From NCBI GenBank assembly GCA_030549495.1, contig JAUIRK010000536.1:62001-126000 (forward strand): 64,000 nt of DNA, in the 5' to 3' direction. Source of the stretch: Nectonema munidae (taxonomy: Eukaryota; Nematomorpha; Nectonematoida; Nectonematidae). The translations under genes and the position numbers were made by a program. Of the stretch, positions 59,023 to 64,000 are shown piece after piece. The notes under the pieces are model-generated. The model was not told where the DNA came from and ran no database searches. It saw only the letters and a list, made by a program, of their open reading frames with translations. Within the stretch, counting starts at the first letter, position 1, and each line of letters opens with the position of its first letter.

Positions 59023-60990
59023 ATGGATAATTCTGAGGTACCAAATATTTTTGCCGTTTTCGAAGATGTGAGTGAAGGAGAAGATGATGTTCTTGACGCG
59101 TCTTCAAACTTGTATAGTAATGTTGTTCAGGAGTATGATGATTTTGGAGAAACAGACTGGATGAAGAAGAGGGTGATGTGCTAAGTGATGATGAAACCGA
59201 TTATGGATGGGATGCTTTAAATATCGAAAACATAGAAAACTTGTTCGAAAAGGTAAATTCTGATCTTCAAACTGAGAATAGATTAATTAGATGTCTAGAC
59301 GACACCTTGTGTGAAGAAAATTATTTTTTGCTAGATGAACCAGAAAATGAGGAAATTCATGTGTCTTCGGGAGATAGATTAATGAGGGAGATTACCTGAA
59401 CAAATTTTGAGCGAACTAGGGTAGGAAGACAGAGAGCTGCCGACATTATAAGAGATGTACCTGGCGTTAGAGGGCTGGCCAAAAATGCTAAAAGCATTTT
59501 AGAATGTTGGAGTCTTTTTCTTGATGAAAATATAAGTGAAAAGATTTTATACTATTCAAATATAAGAATTCAAAATTATATCATACAACCTTCAGTAGCT
59601 TTGAAATTGAAAAAAAACCGAACAACATGTGTTCAAAAAATATCTAAGGCTGAATTTTATACATACATAGGATTATGTTATCTCAGGGCTTTTTCAGGGC
59701 AGAACCATTTAAGTGTCCATCTGATATGGTCAAAACTTGGAAGCCCACTGTTCATATCAGTAATGAGTGTCAAAAGATATTATTTTATAAATCATTTTTT
59801 ATGTTTTGATGATCTCGAAACTAGAGCATCTAGATATGATCTCGAAACTAGAGCATCTAGATGGTTTTATGATAGATGGCCTGCATTTAGAGAGATTTTT
59901 GAGGATTTCAATAAAAATTGTAGTTGATGCCCTTACATTGGATGAAACTGAGTCGGAATACATTTTAATGTATTTAATCCTGTGAAACCGTCAAAATATG
60001 GGCTTCCTTTTAAATCTATAAATGCAGTTCGACATCCGTTTACATTCTTTGTAGTTTGTTATGCAGGTAAGCCTCGTGGTCAAGAAGGTGAATTTTACGT
60101 AGCAGGAGCATCTGCTATTGTAAAATCTATGATAAATCGTTTGAGCCAAAGTTTATCCTTAAGAGGCCGTAATCTTACAATCGATAGACTATATACCTCC
60201 CTAGAGTTGGTTCAGTGGCTTTATGAGAGGGGTATCACTACAGTCGGAACAATAAATCAAAATCGAAAAGGAATACCAACTGATATTAAAAATGTAGATT
60301 TTAGGGAGAATATGTCATATAAATTTTGGTTTGATAGAGATTTTAAATATTTATCTTTGCATAGCTATGTGGTGAAAACTAAGTCTAAGGGGAGAAAAAA
60401 TGTTCTTTTGATGAGTTCACGGCCTTTTATTAAAGGTGTAACTTTTGATGAAAGAAGAAAGCCTGCCATATATAAATATTATGATTATACAAAAGGAGGT
60501 ACGGATATTGTAGATCAAAAAATGAGAAACTTTTCTACTTCACGCAAATCTAAAAAATGGACTACAGCTGCGTTTTCTTACATATTAGATACAGCACGAA
60601 TAAACGCAACGACGATTTATAGCATGAACAATAATCATAATCCAAGAAAAACGAATAGCATCGAAATGGGATTGAAATTAGTTTATGCTTTAATTTTACC
60701 TTATTTAAAAGAAAGACCTAGACATCGATTAAGAATTCTAATATTATTAGAAAAATTAACGAATCGATTCAGTTTATCGCTGGCACTGAATCCATACCAC
60801 CCTCCGAACCTTCTCCGTCGACTTCATCAAAAAAAAGATGTGATTATTGTATGAAAAACATACAAGGAACAGACTACAAAACAAGGAAAAATAAAATCAG
60901 TAAAGTTTTAAAACAGTGTGAAGTTTTGTAAAAAGTTCATATGCCCTAAACATTCATACACATGTTGTTCAGAATGTCGTTAATTTTTTA
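59023..60990 (+). mobile_element. piggyBac element, lineage 2, broken but nearly full-length transposase
   Basis: From ATG 59023: an acidic N-terminus (MDNSEVPNIFAVFEDVSEGE), then ENYFLLDEPENEEIHVSSGD, a conserved helical domain (59601-59927: FYTYIGLCYLRAFSGQNHLS, then MSVKRYYFINHFLCFDD), and the catalytic core (59982-60854: KPSKYGLPFKSINAVRHPFT, LTIDRLYTSLELVQWLYERG, GGTDIVDQKMRNFSTSRKSK). The first Asp lies in the disrupted segment before 59982 (LDET); the second (TIDR) and third (GGTD) are intact. A Cys-rich tail (CDYCMKNI...TCCSEC) follows 60835. About four frame changes or stops, and a 27-bp tandem duplication at 59811-59862 (DLETRASRY twice). It is the most recent DNA-transposon coding copy here. 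Confidence 0.88.
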
Positions 60991-60994
60991 TTTT

Positions 60995-61851
60995 AAAACT
61001 ATTGTATTTCTATTTTTTGCTTTTTCATTCCTTTGTTTCCACTCAATAAACTTGTATCAATTTTTTGCATTTTTTATTAAATTTTAATTATTTAAGGAAA
61101 GAGCATAATTTTTTTTGGGAGTTAGATCTTATATATGGTATTTTCTATTTTTACCGTAAAATATCAATCATTCAACAAAAGAGGTTTGATTGATTTTTAC
61201 GGCAAATGAAAAACGCCATTGTTTTCAGGGTGTATAAATAAGGGTATACATATGCAAAAAATATAGTAATTTTTTTTAAAAATTTTTTTCCTAAAATTTT
61301 CAAAAACTTGATTGATTTTCACAATAAATGAACACCACTATCGTTTTCAGGGTGTATGAAATAGGGTATACATATATAAAATACATAATAAGTTTTTCTC
61401 TGTAAACTGTCAAACATCCATAAAAAATGACAGGTTGATTTTCACAATAATTGAACATCACCATTGCTTTTAGGGTGTATGTAAAAAGGTGATACATGTA
61501 TAAAATATTATATCTATAAAAATACTTTTTTATTTGCAGAAAGTTGTTCTCTACAGAAAGCTGTAATTAATCTCTTAATTTTTGACAATTATATAAAATC
61601 TAAAAAAAAATTTGTTTTTTAGTTGAGTTAAAAGTAGTTAAATTCTTAATAAAATTACGATTACTTGAAAAAATATATAAAAACTTTGAGTAAATTTCTT
61701 TATTTCATTTAAACTAGTCAATTTAGCAATTTGGGGTCAATGAACTTATGAAAAAATAGAATCAAAAAATAGAGCTAAAAAATTTAGGAAAAGTCACTAA
61801 GTTTCATAAATAACGATCAAGTCAATTTACCGTAGTTTTAATTTTAGTCAA
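60995..61851. repeat. Short direct repeats downstream of the piggyBac
   Basis: Three spaced units at about 61192-61255, 61311-61375 and 61433-61500 share TTGATTTTCACAATAAATGA / TCGTTTTCAGGGTGTAT / AGGGTATACATAT. Period about 120 bp, diverged. Perhaps the 3' non-coding part of the element. Confidence 0.7.
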
Positions 61852-61902
61852 GGGGGGGGGGGGGGGGTGTAAAAGCCCCCCCCCCCCCGGGCACTGAAAG
61901 GG
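61852..61902 (-). mobile_element. G-run TTAA element terminus with G16/C13 hairpin
   Basis: Sixteen G (61852-61867), spacer TGTAAAAG, thirteen C (61876-61888), then GGGCACTGAAAGGG and TTAA (61903-61906). Inverted, the end reads CCCTTTCAGTGCCC, matching CCCTATTAGTGCCGGGC at 63909. The G and C runs can pair perfectly. Confidence 0.75.
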
Positions 61903-61989
61903 TTAAAGCTAATTTTTAGAATTATTTATTTTTGCTCAAAAGAATATTAATTTTAAGATAAATACAATTTTTTTTTAATTTAACTTATA

Positions 61990-62086
61990 ACCATTTACGA
62001 CCAGTGTTCCCAAAGGGAACGCAGACGAATTCCTACTTTACATGGAATTTAATAGGAATTACTAAAGTCGTCTGCTTTGCTTGGTC
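61990..62086. mobile_element. TTAA MITE, family B, interrupted at its right end
   Basis: ACCATTTACGACCAGTGTTC at the left and GTCTGCTTTGCTTGGTC at the right are the reverse of 57142-57273. The family's expected last bases (TTAAACGGG-TTAA) are replaced by TTAA plus the next element; ATGGG then TTAA appears after it at 62224-62232, consistent with insertion of 62091-62219 into this terminus. Confidence 0.75.
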
Positions 62087-62090
62087 TTAA

Positions 62091-62219
62091 CCCGTTAACG
62101 ACCAGAATAATTAGACGATATCTAATGTAAAGCAGAAGATTTGTATTAAAGAGCTTTGATAAAGGCAGACGATTTAATTTTGGTAAAGTCGACTATAGTC
62201 GACTCTGGGCGTTAACGGG
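62091..62219. mobile_element. TTAA MITE, family A, 129 bp, complete and youngest copy
   Basis: TTAA at 62087-62090 and 62220-62223. Termini CCCGTTAACG and CGTTAACGGG are perfect inverted repeats. Contains the palindrome GTCGACTATAGTCGAC (62188-62203) and GCAGACGATTT. Nested in the family B copy. Confidence 0.9.
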
Positions 62220-62232
62220 TTAAATGGGTTAA

Positions 62233-62351
62233 GGCCAAGTAAAGCAGCCGATATCTAAAAAAACGCAGACGATTTATATTCAAAGTCATTGAAAAAAAGC
62301 AGACGAAGATGGAATTACTTTCCAGAATAGGAACATTGGCCGTAAATGGGA
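62233..62351. mobile_element. TTAA MITE, family B
   Basis: GGCCAAGTAAAGCAGCCGAT at the left and GGCCGTAAATGGG at the right, then ATTAA (TTAA 62352-62355). Colinear with 57142-57273 apart from its first nine bases, which seem lost or shared with the preceding element. Confidence 0.75.
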
Positions 62352-62595
62352 TTAAAATAAATACTATCTTAGGTTCTTCAATTATATACTGATTTCCTAT
62401 AGATGATTAGCGACAAGAAACAAATGTGTGTATTTATTCAAAATAATTTTAGTTTTAAAATTTGTTGCTTCAAACATTTTTCCAAATCAAAAATAAGAAA
62501 TAGGATTATTTTACGATAAAACTCTTTATTTTATTTTGTTAGTTGTCGGTATCGCATTCAAAGAAAGAATAATCTTACATAGCTGGAGAGATGGT

Positions 62596-62670
62596 AGGGA
62601 TAGTCACTGTCTGGTTTCGAACCCAAACCGTCTGGATCGAGACCCCACGCTCTTACCACTAGGCCATTTA
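62596..62670 (-). repeat. tRNA-derived SINE head with good A and B boxes
   Basis: On the minus strand TGGCCTAGTGGTAAG (62652-62666, A box) and GGGTTCGAAACC (62613-62624, B box) lie 42 bases apart, the spacing of a real tRNA. The acceptor stem does not pair, so it is a SINE or tRNA pseudogene rather than a tRNA gene. The SINE body may extend left to about 62520. Confidence 0.65.
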
Positions 62671-63904
62671 TCAATTTTGTTGATTATATTATTTATAAAA
62701 AACTTTTTTAACATAGAATATGCAATTTTATATTTAACAAATTTACAAGTCCATTAAATTTAGATTGCCAAAAACATACTTATTTTTATATTTACAACAT
62801 ACCTAGGTGATACCCCTGAGTAAATATATTTTGTTTCCTGGACCCCGTGCTTGAGGAATAAAAAAACAATCTGAGTGGACACGCTAGCTGCGTTTGATAT
62901 AAAACCCCACTGGAGGTTGAAAAAGTGCAGCTATCATATTAGAATCATTTTTAAGATTTGGAACAAAAAATGTCTTACTATGCAAAGTTTAAATATCCCT
63001 TTTATGCACAAAAATGTAGATATTTGAGCTGAGTGTAAAAGTACCTGTCATAACTAGTAAGTGATACTCATCATTTCAAATGTTCAAGATTGGATCGAAT
63101 ATAAGCGCTCTTCCCTTTGCCATATGGAATTAAACACGTTAGATAAAGTCCAAAGTTATCCATCCTTTTTACGCACGCACTTCTTCTCTTTGTACTTGCG
63201 AATCCAATTTTGAAACTTTGCATCACAATATTTTTCTTATTGAAAATTTTTTGAATATTCAATATACAAAAGCATTGAGAATGAATGGTGTCCAAGGAAT
63301 CATACATACATCACACCTCGCAAAAATTTTAAATTTTTGAACCTTCCGCACCTCTCCGTCGTGATTTTTACCCCTCCTCCTCTATTTTTTAGTACAGAGC
63401 ATCTAGAATTAGTTTACCCCCTCCCCCCTTTGGTAGGGGACGTCATACATGTATGATAGCCAATGCAAACACGTGTTGTAACAGCAGCGTACAACTGTCA
63501 CTTCAAAGCCAATAGTTAGTTAGAACTAAATTAAAACATATTCGTGCTACACACACACATCCTTGAAACTATATATATTGAAAGACACAATCTTTCGCGC
63601 AACACGATTAGAGAAGAAACATTTTATCTATGATCTTAAAGCTACCATTCAAGATTCCTATTGTAAAGAATTTCAAAAGTTATCAATCAACTGTTCAAAG
63701 GAATGATTTGTTATTTCTACTCTCAATAAAGCTTCTTCCTTTCACTTTGAACGTAGCAACAACAGCTATTTGGATTGAAATTGTGCGCTTAAATAACTAA
63801 ATCAATATTAATTATCTACTAAATAAAAAATGAAATTGCTTATTGAAAAATAAAAATACTACATAACTGCCCAGCTTACAAGCAAATAAGCCAAATTAGC
63901 TAAC
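62671..63904. other. AT-rich intergenic DNA
   Basis: No gene recognised. Two pyrimidine-rich GC patches at about 63340-63375 and 63415-63445 (CCCCTCCCCCC) are unexplained. Confidence 0.45.
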
Positions 63905-63908
63905 TTAA

Positions 63909-64000
63909 CCCTATTAGTGCCGGGCAAAATTTGTCCGCTCAAGTGCTGGGGGGGGGGGCGTAAAGAGCCCCCTCCCCTAATTTTTCTCAGATATTAATAA
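63909..64000 (+). mobile_element. G-run TTAA element, left end, cut by window edge
   Basis: TTAA at 63905-63908, then CCCTATTAGTGCCGGGC, GTGCTGGGGGGGGGG and CGTAAAGAGCCCCC. Same order of G run, TAAAG spacer and C run as at 61852-61888. Confidence 0.7.

Noticed and set aside
62596-62670. Functional tRNA gene
   Set aside because: A and B boxes are good, but the acceptor arms do not pair and the anticodon arm is irregular.

Overview
This is a nuclear genome window from an AT-rich animal. Coding is split into small exons by long GT-AG introns. The spaces between are filled with decayed DNA transposons, MITEs, a LINE, tRNA-derived SINE-like pieces and a few LTR-element fossils. The two host genes are typical metazoan families, but their sequences are clearly diverged. 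I read it as a fast-evolving invertebrate and cannot place the phylum.

Host gene 1 (+ strand, about 1.3-21.3 kb) is an SLC16-type monocarboxylate-transporter-like major facilitator. Nine exons can be joined with matching splice phases, from the second or third membrane helix to the stop. They encode about 550 residues, including a long acidic and serine/asparagine-rich cytoplasmic loop. The first exon or exons were not found. Host gene 2 (+ strand, 27.25-54.28 kb) is a complete P5A-type ATPase (ATP13A1), the ER membrane-helix dislocase. Nine exons join in phase to 1169 codons plus stop, close to the human length, with all P-type ATPase motifs present. Base composition rises steeply from a very AT-rich first exon to a GC-rich last exon.

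Mobile elements, left to right: a pogo/Tigger fragment at the left edge; a hAT MITE with a perfect 8-bp target duplication (1.8-2.3 kb); a full-length Mutator-like element (3.15-5.46 kb) with FLYWCH and MULE transposase pieces and 15-bp terminal iterons; several other long-TIR elements with the same iterated ends (6.0-6.4, 15.0-15.8, 33.3-33.7 kb and ends near 16.2 and 16.8 kb); hAT/ZBED-like remnants (10.9-11.6, 28-29.8, 51.5-52 kb); a non-autonomous hAT (38.1-39.6 kb); a ~148-bp tandem repeat (24.3-25.0 kb); a Ty3/gypsy fossil just upstream of the ATP13A1 start (26.4-27.06 kb); a probable Copia-like fossil (32.1-33.0 kb); a second pogo fragment (46.0-46.4 kb); a 5'-truncated LINE (48.3-49.8 kb); two different piggyBac transposases (23.0-23.9 and 59.0-61.0 kb); and a dense set of TTAA-flanked MITEs, one inserted into the terminus of another (62.0-62.35 kb).

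The most unusual material is (i) the iteron-ended MULE-like architecture shared by at least five unrelated-sequence elements, (ii) TTAA MITE families that share an internal GCAGACGA word, and (iii) a TTAA-ended family carrying a G-run/C-run hairpin. The two host genes are not obviously functionally linked.
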